Source of the DNA: Bacteroidales bacterium
GTDB lineage: Bacteria > Bacteroidota > Bacteroidia > Bacteroidales > F082
Assembly (NCBI GenBank): GCA_024400425.1
Contig: JAKSMV010000005.1
Location: 62,001 to 126,000, forward strand
Direction of reading: 5' to 3'
DNA: 64,000 nt
Program-made: the position numbers and the translations under genes
Notes under the pieces: model-generated
Told to the model about the DNA's origin: nothing
What the model saw: only the letters and a program-made list of their open reading frames with translations
The model's database searches: none
Shown: in pieces, positions 1 to 9,131 of the stretch
Position numbering within the stretch: the first letter of the stretch is position 1
Layout: every line of letters starts with the position of its first letter

Positions 1-1
1 G

Positions 2-190
<189 letters not shown>

Positions 191-217
191 TTCTCGTTTT
201 GTTTTTGAACATAAATG

Positions 218-245
218 AAAAAAGCCACCCTCGGGTGGCTTTTTT
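218..245. terminator. Bidirectional intrinsic terminator
   Basis: A perfect stem GCCACCC/GGGTGGC with a TCG loop, flanked by A-run and T-run on either side, so it can end transcription of gap (plus) and of the convergent C25 peptidase gene (minus). Confidence 0.9.
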
Positions 246-265
246 CAGATTAATAAGACTTGTCG

Positions 266-3200
266 TTATTCCACGACCACCTTTTGTACACTGACTTGTG
301 CACCGTTGGTGAGGCGGATGAAGTAGATGCCCTTGGCCATGCTGCTGACGTTGATGCTGTGTGAACCTGAGGCTTCACCAGCGGCTACTTGTTGGCCCAT
401 TCCGTTATACATCACATAGCTGTATTGTGAACCGCCATTGATATATAAGGTGTTGTTGACAGGGTTAGGATAAATCGTGAATCCAACTTCGGTTTCGTTC
501 ACGTCAAGAACGTTCTGCACTTCGACGCATGTAGGAACTGAGACGTTTTCTTCAGCATCGCGTGCTACAACGCAATAGGTGTAGAAGTCGGCACTGGTGT
601 TCTCGTCGATGTAAGTAGGTTCGGTCACTTCGTCAATCACTAAACCGTTGCGTGAGATGACATAAGCGACGGCGCTTTCGACAGGATCCCATGTGAGGAC
701 TACGTTGCTGCCATCCATAACGGCTTGCAGGTTTTCGACAGGGTCGATGAAATCAGTGCTGCTGCCACCTGAGCAGTTGGCTGTGAAGGTGATTGGGTTG
801 TAGAAAGATCCGTTCTGCTGCACGATTTGGCTGCCGTCTTCATAATGGACAACGAACGAGCATTCGCTATCCCAACTGCCGTTACGCCAAGTAAGTGTGA
901 CTTCAACGCCATTGCCAACTTCAACAGTGTAGCTTTGTGTGTTGCCACTGCTGATTGTCATGGTTTGTTGTGGTGTGCCATCGCTGAAGGAGGCAACCAA
1001 AGATGCGCCATTCCAACCGTCACCATAGCTGTCAGTGAGGTCGAAGATGACGTTGCAACTGTTCTTCAGCGTGATGCTGCCTTGGGCCGAAAGTTGACCA
1101 TCGGCGACAATGTCGAAGTTGAGCACGATTTGTTCTGTTTCAGGGCATGCTGGATCAATGGTGATGGCAAATGCGCCTGTGCCAAGACCTTCTGGGTCGA
1201 TTGAACCAATGTTTGCGGTAGGTTCAGCAATCGTGACATACTGGTTTTCGGTGCTCATGGTGGCTACAACATTGGTGGCAAGATAATGACCTTCGTTGAC
1301 TACGCCAAGGACAAGGTCGAGGGTCTCGCCAGGAACAAATTCGCCCTTCCAGTTAACGCCACCAAAGTTGATGATGGCTTTTCCGGCAGTGATGTTGAAT
1401 CTTCCAATCCAGACTTCGTTACCGCAGGTCATGGTTGCGATGCAGTTGAACACGGTTCCGTCTTCAATGTTTTCGGCGATGATGTATGAGAAAGCATCGG
1501 TGAGTTCGATGGTCTCGTTGCCGCCGACAATGCCGAATGTGGTTTCGCCGTTGACGAATTGGATGCCTTCGCTTTCGCAGCTAAGCACCATGTTGGTTTC
1601 GCCTTCGGTTGGGTCGTTGCCGACGTTCTTGAGGGTGAAGCTCAGGCTCGTTTCGCGATTGACAGGGGCGAAGCGTGGCGAGTAGTCGTTCACTGTGATG
1701 AAAGCGCCATCAGCAGGAATCACTTCGATGTCCATCACTTCGGTGACCTTGTTGTAACCGATGACGGTGAGTGTGAGGTTGCCGACGTTGTCGAGTGGTT
1801 CGAAATTGATGTTGGCAGCTCCACCTTCGATATAAGCTGAACCGAGCACTTCGACATCACCAACACCATTGATGCGGCTCAAGGTGGCGATACCGAATTG
1901 GGTTTCGGCATTCACAGTGAGTTCGCTCATGCCAATCAACAGGGTTGAAGGCGAGGTGGTGACATTCATGCTGCCAGGATTGTCGGTGCGGACTAAGAGG
2001 CTCGGGTCGCCGAACAGAATCCACGTGTTGTGGGTGTCGCCTTGGTCGCTTGGTGAAGCATCAAGAATGTATTCGTCACCATTGAGGAAATAGCCACCCA
2101 TGGTGTGGTTGAACATGTCGGCACTGTGCCATTCGGTAAGGATGTCGATCATTTCGTCTTGACCGTATTGTGGAGGAATCCAAGGCTGTGAAATCCAGCT
2201 GAACATGCCGCCAACGGCACCGGTAGGAATGCTTTCGTCTTGGTTGTTCGTAGCGCGGAGCCATGTTTCGCCGAAGCAAGGTTGGTTGTGGTTGAACTTT
2301 CCGTTCAAGCAAGCAACGGAAATGATCATAGGCCACATGTAGTCGTTGGTCAGGGCATTGACGTGGCTGTTGCTGTAGTTGGCAACGCCCCAGCTGGTTT
2401 CTGAACCGTGGTTGCAATAGTTGATGATGCTGACACCGTTGTTGACAGCGGCACTGATGGAACTTGTGCTGGCACCAGCTCCTTGGTGAAGGTCGGTTAC
2501 ATTGGCGTAAGTGTAGTGGAGCAGGGTGTCGCGGATGAGGTCGATGTGTTGGTAGTCATCTTCACCGAAGTGACCTGTACCAGCGCCAATGGCACCGATG
2601 CCCAAACCTTGGTTAACCCAAGTGACATCGCCTTGCATGTCGCGCTCGTAATAAAGCACCTTGTTGACGTGTGTTTCAACGTCGTGGACGCTTTCAACCG
2701 AGAAACGACCGACAAAAGCCTCGAGATAGTAGTCGTTACCTTCAAGCATGGCGAACCAGTTGTCGGAACGACCGCCATTCATCGAGTGAGGGGTGATGTC
2801 GTTGTAGTCGCCAACGAAAAGAATGAACTCAAGATTATCTTTGTCATACATGTCTTGGATGAAGTTCTTGATGTTGTTTTCGTTGTTGCCGCCTACCTCG
2901 GCTACGCTGACCATCGTGCATGGACGACCTGATTGGTTCTTCCAGTCAACGAGGGGCTGCATGGCTTCCATATATTGTTCGGGGCAGATGACGAGCATGG
3001 CACCACGGTCTTCGGTGAAGTCGTATCTGGTTTGACCGAAGTTGATGAAACGGTGGCTGTAAGCCTGCTTCATTTCTGGGTCAACCTTGATGTTGTTCGA
3101 CTTGCGGGCGGCTTTTTGGTTTTCGCCGTTGTCGCTCACCTTGTTCATGGCGATGGTCATGTTGGTGAACACACGCAAGGTCTTCGTGACAGGGTTGTAG

Positions 3201-3718
3201 GCGAAAGGTGTCACCATGATGTTTTGGCCACGGAAATCGCGCGAGATGTAAGGTGCTTCCAGATAGGCTTGGGTAGCTGGATAGAAAGCATCTTGGCTGT
3301 ACATGGCACCATAGGTGTAAGGCACGTCGTCAGGATTGACCTGACGGCTGATGTTGCCTTTCGAAGGAGCCACTTCGATGTTGAAATCGGTGAATTGGGC
3401 ATCAATCACACTGACTTGCATCTCGGCGCGGTCGCCGATGATGGCGGGAACAGGGAATTGAGGCAGGTCGGGCACGCCAGCTACAAGAGGGGCGACCATT
3501 TTCGGAACAGAGATGATGTTTTGGATTCCATTAGGAGTCTCGACACGGTTGGTGTAGAAGCCTTCCAATGAAAAACTTACAACAATCTGCTCCTCGCTGC
3601 TTGAGATGAGTTCTACTTGCGGACGAGCAGGTGTGTCGCTACCCATCGCAGTCCATCTCTGGCCGAATGTCACGAATGACAATGCGGCAAACATGAGGGT
3701 TAATAATGCTTTTTTCAT
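266..3718 (-). CDS. Gingipain-like C25 family cysteine peptidase with T9SS sorting domain (C25 copy 1)
   Basis: A secreted 1150-residue cysteine endopeptidase. Residues 1-20 form a signal peptide. A propeptide-like region (about 20-225) is followed by the C25 catalytic domain (about 230-590) with the His-Gly motif YCNHGSETSW (His437) and the nucleophile motif SVACLNGKF (Cys470). Then come beta-sandwich repeats, a segment with DSYGDGWNGASL near residue 897, a fibronectin-III-like domain near 995 and the T9SS type A sorting domain from about 1079 (YPNPVNNTLYINGG), which should be removed on export and surface attachment. A TACATTTG -7 box lies upstream on the minus strand at 3759-3766. The closest relative in the window is the peptidase at 12374-15859; their sorting domains are almost identical although the catalytic domains differ. 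Family assignment is firm, substrate specificity (Arg, Lys or other) is not. Confidence 0.92.
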   Translation of the reverse strand: MKKALLTLMFAALSFVTFGQRWTAMGSDTPARPQVELISSSEEQIVVSFSLEGFYTNRVETPNGIQNIISVPKMVAPLVAGVPDLPQFPVPAIIGDRAEMQVSVIDAQFTDFNIEVAPSKGNISRQVNPDDVPYTYGAMYSQDAFYPATQAYLEAPYISRDFRGQNIMVTPFAYNPVTKTLRVFTNMTIAMNKVSDNGENQKAARKSNNIKVDPEMKQAYSHRFINFGQTRYDFTEDRGAMLVICPEQYMEAMQPLVDWKNQSGRPCTMVSVAEVGGNNENNIKNFIQDMYDKDNLEFILFVGDYNDITPHSMNGGRSDNWFAMLEGNDYYLEAFVGRFSVESVHDVETHVNKVLYYERDMQGDVTWVNQGLGIGAIGAGTGHFGEDDYQHIDLIRDTLLHYTYANVTDLHQGAGASTSSISAAVNNGVSIINYCNHGSETSWGVANYSNSHVNALTNDYMWPMIISVACLNGKFNHNQPCFGETWLRATNNQDESIPTGAVGGMFSWISQPWIPPQYGQDEMIDILTEWHSADMFNHTMGGYFLNGDEYILDASPSDQGDTHNTWILFGDPSLLVRTDNPGSMNVTTSPSTLLIGMSELTVNAETQFGIATLSRINGVGDVEVLGSAYIEGGAANINFEPLDNVGNLTLTVIGYNKVTEVMDIEVIPADGAFITVNDYSPRFAPVNRETSLSFTLKNVGNDPTEGETNMVLSCESEGIQFVNGETTFGIVGGNETIELTDAFSYIIAENIEDGTVFNCIATMTCGNEVWIGRFNITAGKAIINFGGVNWKGEFVPGETLDLVLGVVNEGHYLATNVVATMSTENQYVTIAEPTANIGSIDPEGLGTGAFAITIDPACPETEQIVLNFDIVADGQLSAQGSITLKNSCNVIFDLTDSYGDGWNGASLVASFSDGTPQQTMTISSGNTQSYTVEVGNGVEVTLTWRNGSWDSECSFVVHYEDGSQIVQQNGSFYNPITFTANCSGGSSTDFIDPVENLQAVMDGSNVVLTWDPVESAVAYVISRNGLVIDEVTEPTYIDENTSADFYTYCVVARDAEENVSVPTCVEVQNVLDVNETEVGFTIYPNPVNNTLYINGGSQYSYVMYNGMGQQVAAGEASGSHSINVSSMAKGIYFIRLTNGAQVSVQKVVVE

Positions 3719-3758
3719 TGTGTGAAAATTGAGTTAGTGATAAATTCGAATTTGGCTG

Positions 3759-3766
3759 CAAATGTA
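3759..3766 (-). promoter_or_regulatory. -7 box of the C25 peptidase 1 promoter
   Basis: TACATTTG on the minus strand matches the Bacteroidetes TAnnTTTG consensus, about 40 bases before the start codon. It shares a 135-base divergent region with the DnaJ/TerB gene promoter. Confidence 0.6.
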
Positions 3767-3801
3767 CGTTTTTTTCGAAAAGGATAATGGCTTTTTTTGT
3801 T

Positions 3802-3809
3802 TACTTTTG
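3802..3809 (+). promoter_or_regulatory. -7 box of the DnaJ/TerB gene promoter
   Basis: TACTTTTG followed by CAGC, a context seen before several genes in this window, 45 bases before the ATG at 3854. Confidence 0.6.
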
Positions 3810-3853
3810 CAGCCGCGAATTGAAATTTTGAAGAAAACAAAAGGTTTGAGATA

Positions 3854-4588
3854 ATGAGTTGCTTTACAAGATTGGCTTTAGGTGGATTAGGATGGGTATT
3901 TTGGGGTCCTATTGGTGGTATTATTGGGTTTGTCCTGGGTGGCGTGTTTTCTGACTCTAGTCCGAGACAACTTCGTGAAGATGTGAATGAAAACCTGGGC
4001 AATACGCAAGAGAAACGCGATTTCAACGTGAGTCTGCTGGTGCTTTCGGCTGCCGTGATGAAAGCCGATGGCGCGGTCAAGAAATCGGAACTCGATTATG
4101 TGAAGCGGTTCTTCTTGCAGAATTTCGGTCAGGAACGGGCAGAGAATTATATCAAGATGCTGCGCGAAATCTTGAACCGAGATTATAACCTATACGAGGT
4201 GAGCCAACAGGTGGGAAAGAATATGGACTATTCGTCGCGCCTGCAACTGCTTCACTATCTGTTTGGTATTGCGCAATCTGATGGTCAGGTCTCTGATTCG
4301 GAACTTTCGGTCATCAATGTGATTTCCGACTATATGGGCATTTATGCTTCCGATTTCGCTTCGGTGAAGGCCATGTTTGTCAAGGAAAACGACAATGCCT
4401 ATACCATCTTGGGCATCGACCCGTCAGCCACCGACGAGGAAGTGAAAAAGGCCTATCGTGAGATGGCCAAGAAGAATCATCCTGACTTGGTGAGCAACCT
4501 CGGTGATGAGGTGCGTGAGGCTGCCGAGAAGAAGTTCCAGGAAATCAATGCGGCCTACGAAACCATCAAGAAGCAACGTGGGTTATAA
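3854..4588 (+). CDS. DjlA-like TerB/DnaJ-domain membrane co-chaperone
   Basis: A 244-residue protein. A glycine-rich hydrophobic N-terminus ([15 protein letters not shown], about residues 16-32) resembles the DjlA membrane segment. A TerB-like helical domain spans roughly 50-165, and a C-terminal J domain starts near residue 180 ([19 protein letters not shown]) and carries the HPD motif at about 209-211 that stimulates DnaK ATPase. This arrangement is that of DjlA-type membrane-anchored co-chaperones. Its 3' end overlaps the convergent HD-domain gene by 6 bases. The J domain is certain; the role as DnaK partner at the membrane is inferred from the family. Confidence 0.88.
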   Translation: MSCFTRLALGGLGWVFWGPIGGIIGFVLGGVFSDSSPRQLREDVNENLGNTQEKRDFNVSLLVLSAAVMKADGAVKKSELDYVKRFFLQNFGQERAENYIKMLREILNRDYNLYEVSQQVGKNMDYSSRLQLLHYLFGIAQSDGQVSDSELSVINVISDYMGIYASDFASVKAMFVKENDNAYTILGIDPSATDEEVKKAYREMAKKNHPDLVSNLGDEVREAAEKKFQEINAAYETIKKQRGL

Positions 4589-5080
4589 ACCTAATTTACT
4601 ATAATCGTTTCCACTCGTTTTCATGTATTCTTCGAAATTGGCGGCGAATTGCTTGCCTTTTTCTGAAGCCATTTTTTGAGGATGGGGCCAAATCCCTACA
4701 CGAATCAGGTCGAGCCGGTCGGCATCGAAGCAAGCATCAATGGTGGGAATGCCGGTCTGGTGATGCGAGGTGTGTTTCTCGATGGCTTCCTTTAGGAGGG
4801 CAAATTGTTGGTCGGTCAAACCTTTTAGATAACTGTCTTTCAGTGTCTCGATGAATTTTGCAGCGCGAGGGCCGTGCTCGTAGTCAACGCCATTGCTGAA
4901 TCGGCAACTGTCGTGCAAGTAAGCGAAACAACGGATGACCGTAAGGTCACATTCTGGGGTGGCGAGCAGTTCGCCGTTGCGTTCGACGCGCTTCCAGTGA
5001 GGTGCTCCATGCAATTCGTCGAGGCGCCAACGTCCGATGGCAAATTCTTTTAGGGCATCAAGGTCGAAAGTGTTATTCAT
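4583..5080 (-). CDS. HD-domain protein
   Basis: A 165-residue cytoplasmic protein with a small HD fold: HGAPHWKRV near residues 24-32 supplies the first metal-binding His, FAYLHDSCR supplies the HD pair, and KHTSHHQTG a later His cluster. Such stand-alone HD proteins are metal-dependent phosphohydrolases of uncertain substrate. It reads towards the DnaJ/TerB gene and overlaps its end by 6 bases. No operon partner on the same strand is adjacent apart from the terminated delta-60 gene upstream. Confidence 0.75.
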   Translation of the reverse strand: MNNTFDLDALKEFAIGRWRLDELHGAPHWKRVERNGELLATPECDLTVIRCFAYLHDSCRFSNGVDYEHGPRAAKFIETLKDSYLKGLTDQQFALLKEAIEKHTSHHQTGIPTIDACFDADRLDLIRVGIWPHPQKMASEKGKQFAANFEEYMKTSGNDYSKLGL

Positions 5081-5121
5081 GGTGACGTTTTTTTTTGAGT
5101 TGGCAAAATTACATAAAGTTT

Positions 5122-5153
5122 AAAAAAAAAAGCCAGCATGCGCTGGCTTTTTT
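5122..5153. terminator. Intrinsic terminator downstream of the delta-60 protein gene
   Basis: The stem AGCCAGC/GCTGGCT with a short loop (ATGC) is bracketed by a ten-base A run and a T run, so it works for the minus-strand gene ending at 5180. Confidence 0.88.
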
Positions 5154-5179
5154 CGTTTCAAATAGGTTCGTGAATCGAA

Positions 5180-6769
5180 TTACTTCATGAATCTTGTCTT
5201 GATGATTTGGCTGCCGTCAATCAGTTCGACGAAGTAGTTGCCTGAAGTGAGTTTCGAGACGTTCAATGCGCTTTCGGCGGAAACCGTTTCGCACATGACC
5301 AAGCGGCCCATGGCGTCATAGACATTAGCGACGCATTCGTTTTCGAGGTTGACGAAACGAACTTCATTTACGGCTGGGTTAGGATAGGTGTAGATGCCGT
5401 TTCCGATAGTGTTTTCTTCGACATCGTCGAGGCTGGCAGCGGTGTGAAGACGGATGAGCAAGTAATCGGCGAAGGTTTCTTCGTGTTCGAAGTGACCTAC
5501 GGCAACGATTTTACCATCATCTTGGATGGCGATATCAGTAGCGCAGCTGGTCTTGTCGCCACCAAAGGTGATGTGGTCGAAGCCATATTCGCCGAAGCTT
5601 TCGTTCAGTGTGCCGTCGGCGTTAAATGCGGTAATCAGCATGTCTTTCAGTTCTTCCCAAACATAACCGGCGAGATAGATTTCGCCATTGTCGGCTACGG
5701 CCATTTCGAGGCAGGTGTTGTATGAGTTTTCTATGCATTGAACCATGGAGAAACCATTGTCACCGAAAGTATTGTCGAAAGAGCCATCTGGGTTCAGTTT
5801 GGCGACAAATATGCTGTAAATGGGTTGGCCTTGGATTTCATTATAGGTTTCTGCGGCACCAGCAATCAGCAGCTTGCCGTCGTCCATGACTTTGCAAGCG
5901 TTGATGAAGTCGATGACTTCGCTGAAACTGTATTCCCAGACGCCATCGTCGCCAAAAGTAGTAACGAAATCGCCGTTTTGGTCAACGCAAATGATCTTGC
6001 TGCTGTAAGGTGATCCCCACTCTTCGCTAGGTGTGACTTCCCATCCGCAGAGGTAGATGCGGCCGTCGGGACCGACAGCAATGCTTTCGCCTACTGCCAT
6101 GACTTGCCATCCGTAGGAATCGTATGATTCATGGAGCACCATGCCGTTGTCGCCGAATGTGGTGTCGAGCTGACCGTCAGCCGTGAAACGCAAGATGCAG
6201 GAAGCGTAATCGTATTGGCCATATTCGCCACCTACGAGAATCTTGCCGTCATCCTGAATGGCTAATGATCTTGGAACCAATGTCCAGTTGGTTTGTTTGT
6301 TGTAGGTCGCATAACCATTATTGCCGAAAGAAGTGACAACGTTACCATCGGAATCAAGTTTCATCAGAAACATGTTGCCACCATTGCTGCCATAGGTATA
6401 AGCCAAGATAAGCATGTTGTCGTTTTCAACGATTTTTGAATCGTAAGAAAAAAAGTTTGTGTTGCCAATCGGAGCCATGTGGACATAACCGTTTTCGCCA
6501 TACGAGGTGTCGATAGTGCCATCGACGTTGTGACGCATGAGGAGAATTTCGGCAGTGCCGCCATTACTGTATTCAGTGAAAACCACGGATTTGCCATCCG
6601 ACTGGAGAACTAAAGAACTTTTCCCAGTCATGAAAACACAGAGGTTGTTTTGCTCTTCAAGGACTATGCCCCACTCGCCGAAATCGTAGTCGAAACCGCC
6701 AGGAATGTCTTGTGCTTTAGCGAAGCTGAATGTTATCAGCATCATTAGGATAAGTGATAATTTTTTCAT
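5180..6769 (-). CDS. Secreted delta-60 repeat protein with T9SS sorting domain
   Basis: A 529-residue exported protein. A signal peptide of about 19 residues (SFAKAQ) is followed by six or more delta-60/beta-propeller-like repeats recognised by units such as DGKILVGGEY, DGRIYLCGWE and DGKLLIAGAAE, each followed by an FGDNG-type segment. The C-terminus (from about residue 455) is a T9SS type A sorting domain: YPNPAVNEV, DAMGRLVM and a terminal Lys-rich strand. Delta-60 proteins are typically surface or extracellular with unknown ligands. A TATTTTTG -7 box sits on the minus strand at 6822-6829. Export route is well supported, function is not known. Confidence 0.85.
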   Translation of the reverse strand: MKKLSLILMMLITFSFAKAQDIPGGFDYDFGEWGIVLEEQNNLCVFMTGKSSLVLQSDGKSVVFTEYSNGGTAEILLMRHNVDGTIDTSYGENGYVHMAPIGNTNFFSYDSKIVENDNMLILAYTYGSNGGNMFLMKLDSDGNVVTSFGNNGYATYNKQTNWTLVPRSLAIQDDGKILVGGEYGQYDYASCILRFTADGQLDTTFGDNGMVLHESYDSYGWQVMAVGESIAVGPDGRIYLCGWEVTPSEEWGSPYSSKIICVDQNGDFVTTFGDDGVWEYSFSEVIDFINACKVMDDGKLLIAGAAETYNEIQGQPIYSIFVAKLNPDGSFDNTFGDNGFSMVQCIENSYNTCLEMAVADNGEIYLAGYVWEELKDMLITAFNADGTLNESFGEYGFDHITFGGDKTSCATDIAIQDDGKIVAVGHFEHEETFADYLLIRLHTAASLDDVEENTIGNGIYTYPNPAVNEVRFVNLENECVANVYDAMGRLVMCETVSAESALNVSKLTSGNYFVELIDGSQIIKTRFMK

Positions 6770-6863
6770 AGTTTGAACTTTTAATTATTGATTTGTTGAA
6801 ATTTCACGTTTTATTGAACGGCAAAAATACAACTATTATTGAAATGGAACCCAAATTTGCTCT

Positions 6864-7178
6864 TTATTCGGCATTTTCGTCCAAGGCTTCGATAAGGAAA
6901 CTGACTGGGCGGAAGCCGTCGTTGCACGAAATCATGGCTGACTTCGGGTTTTTCATCCAGCCGTCGTAGAAGTTTTCGCCGCCGTGGGCGAGGGTCATCA
7001 CGAATGGCGACATCGTTTCCCAGGCACTTTCGCACATTCCTTCGGGGCGTTGCCAGCCGTTGGCGATAAACACTTGACCTTCCTTCAGTTCGCAGGCGTG
7101 TTCGATAGGGTTTTCGTATTGTGCCATCAGGTCGTTGTAGCAAGCCATCCTGATGACGGTGATTTTCACTTTTTTCAT
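6864..7178 (-). CDS. TIGR04076 family protein
   Basis: A small 104-residue protein matching the TIGR04076 family of unknown function: the start KKVKITVIRMACYNDLM, the centre CELKEGQVFIANGWQRP and the end SAMISCNDGFRPVSFLIEAL are characteristic. It has two conserved-looking cysteines and no signal peptide, so it is probably cytoplasmic. A 21-base perfect inverted repeat lies just upstream at 7225-7277, overlapping where a -33 element would be and so able to act as an operator. It is the next gene downstream of the MerR/GyrI regulator on the same strand, about 190 bases apart. No function should be inferred beyond family membership. Confidence 0.82.
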   Translation of the reverse strand: MKKVKITVIRMACYNDLMAQYENPIEHACELKEGQVFIANGWQRPEGMCESAWETMSPFVMTLAHGGENFYDGWMKNPKSAMISCNDGFRPVSFLIEALDENAE

Positions 7179-7224
7179 TGTCGTAACTTGTTGGAATCAA
7201 AAATGAATTATGCTGCAAAAATGG

Positions 7225-7277
7225 TAAATTTCCGTACAGAAAAAACGATTGTCATTTTTTTTCTGTACGGAAATTTA
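7225..7277. repeat. Perfect 21-base inverted repeat upstream of the TIGR04076 gene
   Basis: Arms at 7225-7245 and 7257-7277 are exact reverse complements (core TTTCCGTACAG / CTGTACGGAAA) with an 11-base loop. It may be an operator for the downstream small gene or a factor-independent stop for the MerR gene; there is no clean T run after the stem on either strand beyond that in the arms. Confidence 0.75.
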
Positions 7278-7301
7278 CTATTTGTTGATTTTGGGTTAGT
7301 A

Positions 7302-7359
7302 GAGACGTAGCTACGTCTCAATTTAGGCGAGGTAGAAACGTTGCGCGCAACGTCTCTAC
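7302..7359. repeat. Two adjacent REP-like palindromes
   Basis: A perfect 18-base palindrome GAGACGTAGCTACGTCTC (7302-7319) is followed by a second one at 7332-7359 built around ACGTTGCGCGCAACGT and flanked by GTAGA/TCTAC with one mismatch. Both share the GTAGAGACG edge of the dispersed family seen at 11692, 20596, 24427 and 48107. Confidence 0.75.
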
Positions 7360-7367
7360 AATCGGAA

Positions 7368-8195
7368 TTATGCCTTCTCCACAGGCACCTGAATCATGGT
7401 CAGCCATTTTTCTGGGTCTTCCTGATTCCAGATTCCGTCGATGTAGTTGGCGCGGGGCGCACCGATGACCTTATAACCTTGCTGCTCGATGTATTTGAAA
7501 AGTTCGACATAGCTTTGGTAGAGCCTTTCGTATGGGCCGTAATGCTTCATGCAGATTGCCTTTTCGACTGCCGAAATCTTCTTGAACTGAATGATTTCGG
7601 AGTCTTTGCCCATTTCCTCGACTTGTTCGCAATATTCGATGTCGATGTTGGTCGGGCGGTATTCGTTGTGCTCGATGGTGAAACAGTAGCCGGGTTCGGG
7701 ACATTTGCAGCCTAAACGTGCCATTTCGGGACCGATGACCTCGCAGCAAAGGCGGCCTAAATCGTTGTACGAACTGATGGTTTTGCGGTGGGACGCGACG
7801 ATAACCTCAGGAAGAGATTGAATGCTAATTTGTTCCATTTTTTGAATTTTGTTTTGCGAGTCAACCAAGTTGCGGAGCATGGTGCAGCGTTGCTGAAGCT
7901 TATGAAGTTCTCGCTCACTTTCGGCAATCTTCTTTTCGAGGGTCTGAAGGGTGGGCTTCAGGCTGCCCGAAGCGAACATTTCGATGATTTCGTCGAGCGA
8001 AAAGCCCATTTCCTTCAGACGGCGGATGTTCTCCATGGCTTGCATCTGGCTCACGTTGTAATAACGGTAACCAGTCCATTCATCCACCTCGAAAGGTTGC
8101 AGCAAGCCGATTTTCTCGTAGTGCCTCAAGGTCTTGACCGTCACTCCGCAGAGCAGGGAAAACTCTTTGATTTTTAACTTGTTGTTTACTTTCAT
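7368..8195 (-). CDS. MerR family regulator with GyrI-like effector-binding domain
   Basis: A 275-residue transcription regulator. The N-terminal MerR winged helix spans about 8-75 (KEFSLLCGVTVKTLRHYEKI, WTGYRYYNVSQ), followed by the dimerisation coiled coil (about 80-120) and a GyrI/AraC-type ligand-binding domain from about 125 to the end. This is the BmrR-like architecture, in which a bound small hydrophobic ligand activates transcription of an elongated-spacer promoter. A TAATTTTG box lies on the minus strand at 8222-8229. No efflux pump is adjacent; the nearest downstream gene on the strand is the TIGR04076 gene, so its target is unknown. Confidence 0.9.
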   Translation of the reverse strand: MKVNNKLKIKEFSLLCGVTVKTLRHYEKIGLLQPFEVDEWTGYRYYNVSQMQAMENIRRLKEMGFSLDEIIEMFASGSLKPTLQTLEKKIAESERELHKLQQRCTMLRNLVDSQNKIQKMEQISIQSLPEVIVASHRKTISSYNDLGRLCCEVIGPEMARLGCKCPEPGYCFTIEHNEYRPTNIDIEYCEQVEEMGKDSEIIQFKKISAVEKAICMKHYGPYERLYQSYVELFKYIEQQGYKVIGAPRANYIDGIWNQEDPEKWLTMIQVPVEKA

Positions 8196-8285
8196 GATAG
8201 CGCTATTTCTGAATCAGGCTGCAAAATTAGTCTATGCCCTTAGGTACGAGTCAAGGGAAAAATGAAAAAATCGTGTTTTTAGGCG

Positions 8286-9110
8286 TTATTTCATAAGAGC
8301 ATGGAATTGCGGCATGTAAACGCTCGCATTGCGCTCAATGAGCAAGGTCTTCAATCCGGAATAAGGACGAATCATTTCCGTAACTTCTTCAAGATTGGCA
8401 TTCTCGCCAAAATATTCTTTGACAAAATATTTCCAGAATTCATTGGCGGTTGCCAGTTCCATGTGGAAGTTTTCGCGTACGAAATCCTCGTCATCGTAGC
8501 AGCAAGTCAAAAGCACTTGGCCGAGGTCGAAATACGGATGGCCGTAAGCGAAATCGCCGAGGTCGATGAAATATTTCTTGTTGCCCGCCATGATGGCATT
8601 GCCAAAGTGCAGATCGCCATGCAAAGCGGTGTCGGTATCGGGAATGGACGCTAAAAAATCTTTTACCCATTGGCGTTCGTTTTCAGTGAAATACGGATTG
8701 TTTTCCAACATTTCGAGGTTCACTTCCTTCATGTTTGGAAATTGCGTTTTGTCGATATGTGTGGCATGTAGTTTCAGGCACATTTGGGCAAATTCGCGGG
8801 CATATGTTTCAACGCGATGTGGTTCCTCGCCGATGGCGCGGGCAAAGGATTTCTTCCCTGCAATGCGTTGAAAGCGAATGCCATAACGCCCATTTCCATC
8901 GGTGATGAAATCGCCTGGTTTTGGTGTCGGAAGGCCTAAGTCATAAACTTTTTGGGCCAAAATCAATTCGTTTTCAACGATTTTGTAAGGCGCAGAGGCG
9001 AAATAGAGTTTCATCATGGCATCGGGATCGGCTTTGTGGTAAAAGCTTTCGCCATTGGCGCCTTCGCCGGAATGGATGTAATCGTTTAAGTTGATGAGTT
9101 TAGGAATCAT
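8286..9110 (-). CDS. Aminoglycoside-phosphotransferase-like kinase
   Basis: A 274-residue protein of the APH/choline kinase fold. The Brenner-type catalytic loop HGDLHFGN lies near residue 166 and the metal-binding acidic motif FIDLGDFAYG near 185. The N-lobe is short, with a recognisable YHKADPDAMMKLYF strand and Lys. It resembles the Fibrobacter paralogous family (TIGR02172) of uncharacterised APH-like kinases more than true resistance enzymes. It lies 21 bases downstream of the CDF transporter gene and is probably co-transcribed with pepD and CDF. A small-molecule kinase role is likely; antibiotic resistance is not implied. Confidence 0.82.
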   Translation of the reverse strand: MIPKLINLNDYIHSGEGANGESFYHKADPDAMMKLYFASAPYKIVENELILAQKVYDLGLPTPKPGDFITDGNGRYGIRFQRIAGKKSFARAIGEEPHRVETYAREFAQMCLKLHATHIDKTQFPNMKEVNLEMLENNPYFTENERQWVKDFLASIPDTDTALHGDLHFGNAIMAGNKKYFIDLGDFAYGHPYFDLGQVLLTCCYDDEDFVRENFHMELATANEFWKYFVKEYFGENANLEEVTEMIRPYSGLKTLLIERNASVYMPQFHALMK

Positions 9111-9131
9111 AATATATTGAATAATTTATTG

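Noticed and set aside
8286-9110. Aminoglycoside resistance gene
   Set aside because: Only the general APH kinase motifs are present; the sequence resembles uncharacterised chromosomal paralogues.
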